From: an uncultured Pelagibacteraceae bacterium | GTDB taxonomy: Bacteria > Pseudomonadota > Alphaproteobacteria > Pelagibacterales > Pelagibacteraceae | DNA: 64,000 nt | Direction: 5' to 3' | Assembly: GCA_902587755.1 (NCBI GenBank) | Contig: CACIMN010000002.1 | Coordinates: 216,478 to 280,477 of the forward strand | Shown here: piece by piece, positions 27,382 through 35,040 of the stretch | How positions within the stretch are numbered: the first letter of the stretch is position 1 | Layout: the number at the start of each line of letters is the position of its first letter | Made by a program: the position numbers and the translations under genes | The notes under the pieces: model-generated | Told to the model about the DNA's origin: nothing | Database searches by the model: none | Seen by the model: the letters and a program-made list of their open reading frames with translations, nothing else

Positions 27382-30300
27382 TTAATCGCCTGGATTTACT
27401 GTGACTGTTAAACCACTAGCAGCCTCAGCTTCAGCAACTGCTTTTTTATGCTCACCACATGCTGCTTCTGCTTGGCCACCTGAATTATTACATCCCCACT
27501 CTGAATTAGCGGCTGCATCTGTCAAACCTGTGTAAACAACTTTTTGACTCCCAGTTACATTTACACCTGTTCTTCCAACTATTACTGCTATTGAACCATC
27601 AGAATTTTGAACTAATTGAACAACATTCTTTTCTGCTCTTACACCTTCGACAATTTCATGCGCAGCAGCCTGAACAACTTGAGTAACTTCTTTTGCAGCT
27701 TCTGTAGCAGCTGATGAAGCGGCACTAGCAGCTTCACTTGCAGCTGATGCAACCTCCGTTGTTGAAGATGCAGCTGCTTTAGCCGCATTTACAGCATCTA
27801 CAACTTGTTGCTCAGCAGCAACTTGACCTCTCGCTTGTTCAAGCATTGCCTCAACATTTTGACCTGATGCTTTCGCAGCTTCTAATCTTGCAACAGAATC
27901 TTTCGCTTTTTGTAGTAGTGCTTCTGCACCACCCTCTTCCATAATATTAAACTTTCCACTAAAAAATTCTTTTGTAACTTCTCCTGTTGCTTCACCAATT
28001 GCACTGTCTAAGACTAAACCTTTAGTATTTACAGTAGCTGCAGCTAAAGCATCATCATAACCAAATGGCGACTCAACTCCATCGGCAATTTGTTTGTTAA
28101 AAGTTTCTAACTCCGATTTAGAAATATTAAATGCACAATCTCCTCCTGAACACATTCCACCTTGATTAATGTCCCCTGTTCTTACAAAAACATATCCTGA
28201 AGCTGCAACCTTTTTTCCTAAATCTCCACTAGGTCCACATTGATCACCACTACAAATAATTCCTCCATACAAAGCATTTCCTGTATGACTATCTATTACC
28301 TGTCTTCCAGTTTTTGGATCAATAAGTGAATAGGTTCCCTCAGTCATTTCATCAGTAGCAACGAGACCTTTTGCTGTTTCAAGACCAAACATACCTGAAT
28401 TAATTTTTTCAGCAGCTATTTCAGATAATTGTATGTTTAAATCACCTGTAGCATCAATTTTACCTACACTTAAAATTTGTTCTCTTGTTACTGCTCCAGC
28501 TAAATAGACTTGGTTACCTCTAGTAAATGTACCTACAGGAGCTTCAAAATCACCAACATCATCAGTTAAAGTATCAGTATCGACTATTCTCATTAAATCA
28601 GTTCCTTCAATTTGAACTATTGATTTATTTTCTAGTTTTGCAACAGCTTCAACAATTTTTTCATTTACATTAATTCCTGATTTAATTGCTTGTGTCATTG
28701 CAAGATCAGCTTTGATTTCAATTGCATTGTTAAGCTCTTGGTTCAATTTAGATATTTGATTTGAAATATCTGGAGTTTCAGTTTCAAGAGTTGTTAATTC
28801 ATTTGTAAGAGATGCTAATTGAGAATTAATTTCTGTTGATTGATCCTCATAAGCTTTCAATTGACTATCTAATTGAGCTATTTGACTTTCAAATTGGACT
28901 TTTAATGCATTAGCTTCATCAGTTGCTTTTCCCTGACTTTCGATTTGATTTGCAATAGTAGTTAATTGAGTATTAAGTTTAGAATCTAAGTCTGCTCTTT
29001 GACCTTCAAGTTCATTCATTTTATCACTTAAAGGATTTAATTGTTCTTGAAGTGAAGCTAAGTTTTGAGTTTTTTCAGCAATTAAACTTTCTTTAGAGCT
29101 AAATTGATTTGATAAATCACTAATCTGATTTTGAATTTCACTTTCTGAGGTTTTAAGTGAAGTTAATTCATTTTCTAATCTTGATATCTCTGTAGTTAAA
29201 TTTTTACTTTGTTCTTTAGTTAAATTTAATTCATTTGATAAACTTTCAGCTTTTGCGTTTAAAGCATCGATAAGAACATTACTTTCACCAAATACACCTT
29301 TTAATTCACCCTCAAGTTCTGCTCTGTTTGCTGTATCAAGAGCTAAAGGATCATTGTAATATGCGTTTATGTATTCAAAGTCATCTACAAAGCCATATTT
29401 TTTAGATCTAACAATAGCTGCTGTTTTAATATTTGAAGCTTCCCAATATGGTCCTGTCATATATTCACTAACAGGTTTTTCTCCAAGCTCACCTAATTCT
29501 TTTAAAGCCATTTCTACAGCATAAGATTCATCTAAATTTCCATTGCTAGCAATATCTACTAATTTTGCTCTTAGCTTAACTGGATCTAAATCTGCAACAA
29601 AATCAGCATCATCCTCAAAAGTTGGTATCTCTTTTAAAATACCACTGATTTTACTTTTATATTCGCTTAAATCTTTGGATTCCTCGGCAACAATTTGTTC
29701 ATATTGTTTTTTAGCATCTTGAACAGCGTTAATTAAATTATCCCTTGCTTGTCTTGTTGCATTATTTTTAATTGACGAAATTTCATTATGTAAATTATTT
29801 ATCTTATTTATATTTTGAAAAGTAGGATCCTCAAAGGTTGCAAATCTTTCATAAAACATATTAATTCTTTGATCAACTAGGTTCTGCCTTTTGTTAACCC
29901 AGTTAGAATTTCCCCAATCAGGATTGGAGTTAAGTTGACTTATTTGGCTTTCAATATCTTGAAATCTTGCTGTAGCATCTTGAATTTGTTTTTCATATTC
30001 AGCATATAATTGATCTCTATTTTTATCAAAATCATTTATTTCTCTCTGTAATTCAGCTATCTGATTTTGTTTTATTCCTATTTGCTCGTTGTCTATCAAT
30101 TTTTCAACTTCTTTATTTATTGCCTCAAACTCTGGTGTTCCAGGTGTTCCTGATCCATAATTAAATAAATATGTTCTAAGATTTCTAATTTGATCTAAAT
30201 CTTTTGTTTTTTCTTTTATGTTTTCATTAATTTGTTGTTTTACATTATTTAATTCTATTGAAGCATAAACAGCTTCTTGGATAGCTCTATCTTCTGCTAC

Positions 30301-31830
30301 AATTACATTTATATCTCCATCTGTAATTTTATTAAAATACCAACCATCAGGTAATATTGCTTGTGGATTTTTTTCTAATGCTTTGTAGATTTGTTTTGTA
30401 ATTGATTTTTGTTTATCCCAATCATCATTTTCAATTGCAGTTAATCCTTCATTAATAAAATCTTGAGAAAAACCAACTAATTTTGAGTATTTTTCAAGTT
30501 CAAAAGCTCTATATTGTTTTGGATCTGGATTTAAAATAGCTTGTACTTCTCTAACTGCATACTCGGCTTGAATATCATAGTTATCTGCATTTACGTTTCC
30601 TAATGCAGAATAGTAATATTGAAACGCTTCAACTTCTTTGTCTAAAGCTCTATCAAAATCTCTTTGAGCAAAGTCTCTCTGCAAAGTAACAGTTTCTAAT
30701 TTTTCATTTAATTCATTTAATTTTCCACCTAAATCAGTATTTTTTAATTGATCTAATTCTAATTCTTTTTTTGAAAATATACTTTGATTTACTGATAGTT
30801 GTTCATTTAAATTTTTAATATTATTCTGCAATTGAGACTTAGATGCAATATCATTAGCCAATTCTAAATTTAAGCCTTGAACCTGTTCTTGAAGTGAATT
30901 TGATTGTTCTTCAGCTGTTTTTATTTGATTTGTAAGATCACTTAATTGACTATTAAATTGATCTGCTAACTCTTTACTTTTGTTGATTTCCTCATCAGAT
31001 AAAATTGTTGAAGATTGTTTTAAAATCTCCTCATTATATTTAGCTAAAAGATCAGTTTTTTGATTTTTTAGATCTGTGATTTGACCTGATAAAGGATCAA
31101 TTTTTGTTTGTAGTTCATTTAATGAATTTTTTTTATCTAGAATTTCTAAATTATTAGCCTGAAGTTTTTGTTCAAGTGTTGAGATATTTGTATTTATCTC
31201 GTCATCAGAAATTATTTGTTTACCATCATCTGTAAGAATGTCACCTTTCCAAGAATTTGCCCATTCTTCTTTAGTCCAAGTTGACATTTCTTTTTTCTTT
31301 TCAACAGCGATAGCAACATCAATGGTCTCAATACCAATCTGATCTAGTGTTTCAACTATTCCAAAAGCATCTAATCCTTCCTCACTGATATCAACCATAC
31401 CTGAAATTAAATCATTTAATTTTTCTTCTTTTACTTCTTTCATCTCTGCAGTGATTTCATTCACAATTTTCATATTTTCTTCACCAAAGCTTCCCATATC
31501 TGCTTTTGACATATCTGATGAAAATTCTTGGGGCACTAATGCGTTAGTACCAGCTAATGATTTTTCGATAAATTCTAAAGCTTTAATAGCACTCTCTTCA
31601 TTACCGTCCTCTAAAGATTCTTTTACAAATTCAGTTACTTTATCTATTTGCTCAAAAGCTTTATCCATTTTAACTGCTTCAATAACTTCGCTTGTATCAA
31701 CATCATTAAAATCTTTTTTAGCAGCATCAATTGAATCAACAATATCTCTTAATTCCTGATCAAGTGCTATTGATGGATTGGAAAAAAATAAAAATAATAA
31801 TGTTAAAAAATATAAATTAATTTTTCTCAT
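27382..31830 (-). CDS. Giant secreted coiled-coil protein
   Basis: 1482 residues. A Sec signal peptide is likely at residues 1-22 (hydrophobic LYFLTLLFLFF, then SNPSIA before LDQ). Two long heptad regions lie at about 215-390 and 855-1040. They contain an internal duplication: about 237-345 resembles 923-1034 (KIDPLSGQITDLKNQ against QLNPLSDKMNELEGQ, and ADQFNSQLSDLTNQIK against KVQFESQIAQLDSQLK). A globular part at about 1060-1290 has paired cysteines C1193/C1198 and C1227/C1232 in CSGDQC and CSGGDC. An Ala-rich helix covers about 1300-1395 and the tail has C1447 and C1458. It overlaps the upstream gene by 4 nt (ATGA). Family not recognised; likely a periplasmic or surface fibre. Confidence 0.75.
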   Translation of the reverse strand: MRKINLYFLTLLFLFFSNPSIALDQELRDIVDSIDAAKKDFNDVDTSEVIEAVKMDKAFEQIDKVTEFVKESLEDGNEESAIKALEFIEKSLAGTNALVPQEFSSDMSKADMGSFGEENMKIVNEITAEMKEVKEEKLNDLISGMVDISEEGLDAFGIVETLDQIGIETIDVAIAVEKKKEMSTWTKEEWANSWKGDILTDDGKQIISDDEINTNISTLEQKLQANNLEILDKKNSLNELQTKIDPLSGQITDLKNQKTDLLAKYNEEILKQSSTILSDEEINKSKELADQFNSQLSDLTNQIKTAEEQSNSLQEQVQGLNLELANDIASKSQLQNNIKNLNEQLSVNQSIFSKKELELDQLKNTDLGGKLNELNEKLETVTLQRDFAQRDFDRALDKEVEAFQYYYSALGNVNADNYDIQAEYAVREVQAILNPDPKQYRAFELEKYSKLVGFSQDFINEGLTAIENDDWDKQKSITKQIYKALEKNPQAILPDGWYFNKITDGDINVIVAEDRAIQEAVYASIELNNVKQQINENIKEKTKDLDQIRNLRTYLFNYGSGTPGTPEFEAINKEVEKLIDNEQIGIKQNQIAELQREINDFDKNRDQLYAEYEKQIQDATARFQDIESQISQLNSNPDWGNSNWVNKRQNLVDQRINMFYERFATFEDPTFQNINKINNLHNEISSIKNNATRQARDNLINAVQDAKKQYEQIVAEESKDLSEYKSKISGILKEIPTFEDDADFVADLDPVKLRAKLVDIASNGNLDESYAVEMALKELGELGEKPVSEYMTGPYWEASNIKTAAIVRSKKYGFVDDFEYINAYYNDPLALDTANRAELEGELKGVFGESNVLIDALNAKAESLSNELNLTKEQSKNLTTEISRLENELTSLKTSESEIQNQISDLSNQFSSKESLIAEKTQNLASLQEQLNPLSDKMNELEGQRADLDSKLNTQLTTIANQIESQGKATDEANALKVQFESQIAQLDSQLKAYEDQSTEINSQLASLTNELTTLETETPDISNQISKLNQELNNAIEIKADLAMTQAIKSGINVNEKIVEAVAKLENKSIVQIEGTDLMRIVDTDTLTDDVGDFEAPVGTFTRGNQVYLAGAVTREQILSVGKIDATGDLNIQLSEIAAEKINSGMFGLETAKGLVATDEMTEGTYSLIDPKTGRQVIDSHTGNALYGGIICSGDQCGPSGDLGKKVAASGYVFVRTGDINQGGMCSGGDCAFNISKSELETFNKQIADGVESPFGYDDALAAATVNTKGLVLDSAIGEATGEVTKEFFSGKFNIMEEGGAEALLQKAKDSVARLEAAKASGQNVEAMLEQARGQVAAEQQVVDAVNAAKAAASSTTEVASAASEAASAASSAATEAAKEVTQVVQAAAHEIVEGVRAEKNVVQLVQNSDGSIAVIVGRTGVNVTGSQKVVYTGLTDAAANSEWGCNNSGGQAEAACGEHKKAVAEAEAASGLTVTVNPGD

Positions 31831-32690
31831 GATTTATCTTTAGTTGATTTTTTTTCCTCAGCTCTTTCCTCTAGTTTTTTCTTTAAATTAGATATTGTTG
31901 CTTTATAAATATCAAGTTTATCTTGTCTGTCTTTAATATCTTTATTAACTGTAATATTGTTGTCAGTTGGAACACCCATTTCTAAAAATTCTCCTAACAG
32001 CCAAAATTTTTGAATAGCCTCTTTGACTGGTGTATCCATGTCCATACCAAGAGCCTTTCGCATATTTTTTCTTCCATCATTCATTCCAAATAAAGATCTA
32101 ATTGCATCTTCGTCTCTTTTCTTTTTTGAAAATAATCCTTTCTTATAATCATCTTCTTTAAATCTTTTAATCGCTTTTCTAGTGTCGTATAATCTTGATG
32201 CATAGAACACTTCATACATAGCCATTGATTTGATCATTTTTCCTGGATACTTTTGACCCCAAGATGGGCTTTTGCCAAAATTACCCCACATGTAGGATCC
32301 TGCTTTTTGACCAACACATTTCATTCCTTTTCCACATCCTACAAATTTTTTTAACATTCCTTCTGTATAAAAAGATTTATCGAACTTAATTATTTCACCA
32401 AGTTCCTCTATTTTTTTTAAAGTAATTTCATCTTTATCTTTATCTTTTTTACCAAATAATTTTTTGTCATTGGTTTTTTTGCTTTTTATAGAAAATTTCT
32501 TTTTGGTATTACTTTTTTTCTCTTTTGTGGGATTTTCTAAAAATTCTATTGATTTTTCATATTCTACTTTTGAAATTCCACCAGCTTCATAGATTTTTTT
32601 TAATTCTTCTTTTTTTTGATCAATAGTTTTTGCAACTGCACTAAAAGATATTAAGACTGACACAATTATACAAAAAACAAATTTTCGCAT
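31827..32690 (-). CDS. Secreted Lys-rich protein with SHOCT-like N-terminus, partner of the coiled-coil protein
   Basis: 287 residues. Signal peptide at 1-20 (FVFCIIVSVLISFSAVA before K). Residues about 25-50 (KEELKKIYEAGGISKVEYEKSIEFL) resemble the short SHOCT helix pair. A Lys-rich linker at about 53-90 follows, then a compact region with FVGCGKGMKCVGQ (two Cys) and aromatic GSYMWGNFGKSPSWGQKYPGK, and a basic C-terminal helix. It overlaps the 1482-residue gene by 4 nt, which implies coupled translation and a shared job outside the cytoplasm. No known function. Confidence 0.7.
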   Translation of the reverse strand: MRKFVFCIIVSVLISFSAVAKTIDQKKEELKKIYEAGGISKVEYEKSIEFLENPTKEKKSNTKKKFSIKSKKTNDKKLFGKKDKDKDEITLKKIEELGEIIKFDKSFYTEGMLKKFVGCGKGMKCVGQKAGSYMWGNFGKSPSWGQKYPGKMIKSMAMYEVFYASRLYDTRKAIKRFKEDDYKKGLFSKKKRDEDAIRSLFGMNDGRKNMRKALGMDMDTPVKEAIQKFWLLGEFLEMGVPTDNNITVNKDIKDRQDKLDIYKATISNLKKKLEERAEEKKSTKDKS

Positions 32691-32718
32691 AAGAAATAAT
32701 ATTATTTTATCTTTCTAA

Positions 32719-32737
32719 GTACAAGTTTAGTATAAGT
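32719..32737 (+). repeat. Module 3 right repeat: two 11-bp units
   Basis: gtacaagtttagtataagt matches 27339-27357 in 18 of 19 positions, same orientation. It lies 28 bp upstream of the start of the 287-residue gene and so brackets the cargo pair. Confidence 0.75.
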
Positions 32738-32816
32738 CTGCACAAATTAATTAAGACTTATTTTCTAAACTTAATTGAAAGCCAATTTAAAATTGGGAGA
32801 TTTTAAAGGATGTTTA

Positions 32817-32846
32817 GACTACCTTGGACTACCACGGACTGACTCA
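32817..32846 (+). repeat. Three 10-bp GACTACC-type tandem units beside the right boundary
   Basis: gactaccttg, gactaccacg and gactgactca follow one another at exactly 10 bp. They stand 17 bp from the tRNA-Leu 5' half, inside the island. Arrays of 10-bp direct repeats near a core site are typical of tyrosine recombinase arm sites, but here this is only a resemblance. Confidence 0.5.
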
Positions 32847-32863
32847 TTTGTGAATCCCTCGGC

Positions 32864-32950
32864 TTTTAAGTCCTTTGTGTCTACCAATTTCACCACGAGG
32901 GCATTAATGAATTTCATTTGTGTTTAAGCTAATATTTATAATTGAACAAG
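32864..32950 (-). pseudogene. tRNA-Leu 5' half plus upstream DNA, copy d (right island boundary)
   Basis: Identical over 87 bp to 27217-27303. The tRNA part (32864-32902) runs from anticodon loop to 5' end. Being next to the core gene at 33001, this is the best candidate for the original upstream region of the chromosomal tRNA-Leu, attR-like. Just left of the break stands ccctcggc, which also occurs in the tRNA 3' end, so this copy may be an internally deleted tRNA, not a clean half. Confidence 0.85.
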
Positions 32951-33000
32951 GATAATATGTAAAATTGTTATTTATTTAAATATTTTATAAATATTAACTG

Positions 33001-33804
33001 ATGGAAAAAGCTTTCAAAGTTTTAATATTTACGGATCTTGATGGATCACTTCTTCATAGAGATACATTCAGATTTGATGAAATAAAAGATTATTTAAAAG
33101 AGATTATCTCTAAAGGAATTTTTATAATACCTAACACTAGCAAAACGGATAAAGAGATTCTAGAATTTAATAACGAATTAGGAATAAAAATACCTTATAT
33201 CTCTGAAAATGGAGCTTCAATTAATGGCTTAGATTTGTTAAATAAAGATTTACCTCAACAATTAATACTTAGCAGAGAAAAGGAAACTCTTTTAAATATT
33301 TTTAAAAAAACAGTTTCATCAAACCTACAAAATAAATGTAAATGGTTATCTGAAATGGATGAGGATAGACAGAGTTTAATTTTAGGTTTAAAATATCAAA
33401 AACTCAAAAGTGCTTTATATCGTAAATATACTGTTCCTTTTATATTTAACGGAAATAAAAATGAGAAAAAACAATTAGCAAAAATTTTAAAAAATAAAGG
33501 TCTTTTCTTACAAGAAGGTGGTAGAGTTATTCATTTAACCGATAGAGTGAATAAAGCTAAAGCACTTCAAGTATTTGTCAGATTTTTTAAAAAAATTAAC
33601 AAGAATGTTATAACAATAGCAGTTGGGGATAATTACAATGATTTAGACATGTTGAGAACCAGTGATTTTCCTTGCTTAGTATTCAATGATAAATTCACTT
33701 TAGATGAAATTCCTATAAATAATTTAATAACTACAAATAAGCCATCACCTGAGGGCTGGGCAGATGTGATTAAAATGGCCCTAGTTAAAATAAATAAAAA
33801 TTAA
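33001..33804 (+). CDS. gpgP: HAD phosphatase of the mannosyl/glucosyl-3-phosphoglycerate phosphatase family
   Basis: 267 residues. HAD motif I is FTDLDGSLLH with D12 and D14, motif II is IIPNTSKTDKE, and motif IV is AVGDNYNDLDML. ISENGASI follows motif II as in the COG3769 mannosyl-3-phosphoglycerate phosphatases. The next gene, 11 nt downstream, is a glucosyl-3-phosphoglycerate synthase, so the natural substrate is most likely glucosyl-3-phosphoglycerate, giving the compatible solute glucosylglycerate. The mannosyl alternative is possible from this protein alone. It is the first core gene right of the island. Confidence 0.78.
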   Translation: MEKAFKVLIFTDLDGSLLHRDTFRFDEIKDYLKEIISKGIFIIPNTSKTDKEILEFNNELGIKIPYISENGASINGLDLLNKDLPQQLILSREKETLLNIFKKTVSSNLQNKCKWLSEMDEDRQSLILGLKYQKLKSALYRKYTVPFIFNGNKNEKKQLAKILKNKGLFLQEGGRVIHLTDRVNKAKALQVFVRFFKKINKNVITIAVGDNYNDLDMLRTSDFPCLVFNDKFTLDEIPINNLITTNKPSPEGWADVIKMALVKINKN

Positions 33805-33815
33805 TAAAATGTTTT

Positions 33816-35036
33816 ATGAGCGATTTTTCACAAAATGGTATTATATCTACCCTTCATGATTTTGGAACAAAGTCAACCAAGCAAATAGAACAAGAGCTTT
33901 TAAATTTTTCAAAAGAAAGAAAAATGGAACTAATACTTCCTTGTCTTTATAGTGAATTAGATGGAGATGCGTTACCAAATATAGTTTCTGAAATTGCAAA
34001 AACTAACTATTTGCATCATATTATAATAGGTCTAGATCAGGCTAGTGAAAAGCAAGCAAGAAAAGCTTGGAATTTTTTTGAAAAATTAGAAACGCCATTT
34101 ACAATATTATGGAATGATGGTCCAAATTTAAAGAAATTAGATAAGGAATTACAAGAGAAAGCATTAGCACCAAATGAAAAAGGTAAAGGTAGAAATGTTT
34201 GGTATTGTATTGGAATGTCTATAGCAAGAAATAGTGCTAGATCAGTAGCTTTACATGATTGTGATATTAAAACCTATGATCGTAGGATGTTAGCAAAATT
34301 ATTTTACCCTGTAGTCAATCCCTTGTTCAATTTTGAATTTTGTAAAGGTTTCTATCCAAGAGTTGCTGATTACAAGATGAATGGAAGAGTTGCAAGGCTT
34401 CTGGTATCACCATTATTAAATGCATTAGAAAAAACTATTGGTAATAGTGAATATTTAAATTTTATGAAATCATTTAAATATCCACTAGCTGGAGAATTTT
34501 CTTTTAGAAGAAATATCCTTCCAGAATTAAGAATTTCGTCGGACTGGGGAATAGAAATTGGAATATTATCAGAAATGCAAAGAAATTTCTCACCACAAAA
34601 TATTTGTCAAGTTGATTTAGCTGATACATACGATCATAAACATCAAGATTTATCGATAGATGATGAAAACAAAGGTTTATCAAGAATGTCTATTGATATA
34701 ATTAAAACTTTTATAAAGAAGCTTGCAACTCAAGGTCACTCCTTCAGTAGAGAGGAATTAAGGTCATTGAAAGCAACATATTATAGATCAGCTCTTGATT
34801 TAATAGATGCTTATCGTAGTGATGCAGAGATGAATGGTTTAAAATTTGACTCTCATTCTGAGGAAAAAGCAGTTGAGTTATTCTCAAGAAATATAATTAA
34901 AGCTGGAGAAGATTTTTATTTAAATCCGATGGATGCTCCTTTTATACCAACTTGGAGTAGAGTTAAAAGTGCTATACCTGATTTTTTAATAAGATTAGAG
35001 AAAGCTGTAAATGAAGATAATAAATATTACTTATAA
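33816..35036 (+). CDS. gpgS: Glucosyl-3-phosphoglycerate synthase (GT81-like)
   Basis: 406 residues. A GT-A fold is suggested by ELILPCLYSELDG near residue 38, ALHDCDIKTYD with the DxD pair D148/D150, and the acceptor region KSFKYPLAGEFSFRR. The family transfers glucose from a nucleotide sugar to 3-phosphoglycerate; the product is dephosphorylated by the preceding phosphatase to glucosylglycerate. In marine bacteria this solute serves in osmotic adjustment, particularly when nitrogen is scarce, because it replaces amino-acid solutes. It ends 4 nt from the convergent next gene. Confidence 0.78.
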   Translation: MSDFSQNGIISTLHDFGTKSTKQIEQELLNFSKERKMELILPCLYSELDGDALPNIVSEIAKTNYLHHIIIGLDQASEKQARKAWNFFEKLETPFTILWNDGPNLKKLDKELQEKALAPNEKGKGRNVWYCIGMSIARNSARSVALHDCDIKTYDRRMLAKLFYPVVNPLFNFEFCKGFYPRVADYKMNGRVARLLVSPLLNALEKTIGNSEYLNFMKSFKYPLAGEFSFRRNILPELRISSDWGIEIGILSEMQRNFSPQNICQVDLADTYDHKHQDLSIDDENKGLSRMSIDIIKTFIKKLATQGHSFSREELRSLKATYYRSALDLIDAYRSDAEMNGLKFDSHSEEKAVELFSRNIIKAGEDFYLNPMDAPFIPTWSRVKSAIPDFLIRLEKAVNEDNKYYL

Positions 35037-35040
35037 AAAT

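Larger units (their letters stand above)
24420..32902. mobile_element. Composite tRNA-Leu genomic island of three cargo modules, no integrase seen
   Basis: The island is bounded on the left by a tRNA-Leu 3' half (24420-24475) and on the right by a tRNA-Leu 5' half (32864-32902). Joining these two would restore one complete tRNA-Leu between nadK and the gene at 33001. Inside are an intact tRNA-Leu (25667-25752) and another 5' half (27217-27255), giving three modules: 24476-25666, 25753-27216 and 27256-32863. All breakpoints fall at the same 9 bp of the anticodon loop. Tyrosine recombinases commonly use this position, but no recombinase, phage or conjugation gene is visible, so the elements look non-autonomous or decayed. 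Confidence 0.8.
32691..33000. other. Intergenic segment at the right island boundary (310 nt)
   Basis: It contains the right module 3 repeat (32719-32737), three 10-bp GACTACC-type repeats (32817-32846), the tRNA-Leu 5' half with its upstream DNA (32864-32950), and 50 A/T-rich nt before the gene at 33001. A loose TTGTTA / TATAAA pair with 15 bp spacing (32965-32991, plus strand) is too close to the ATG to be convincing. No further gene is visible. Confidence 0.65.

Noticed and set aside
31451..31759. Plus-strand frame inside the coiled-coil gene
   Set aside because: Ser/Leu-rich antisense of a helical Glu/Lys/Ala segment; no start context and no homology pattern.
24420..32950. CRISPR array
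   Set aside because: The repeats are tRNA fragments and two-unit arrays, not evenly spaced repeats with variable spacers, and no cas gene is present.
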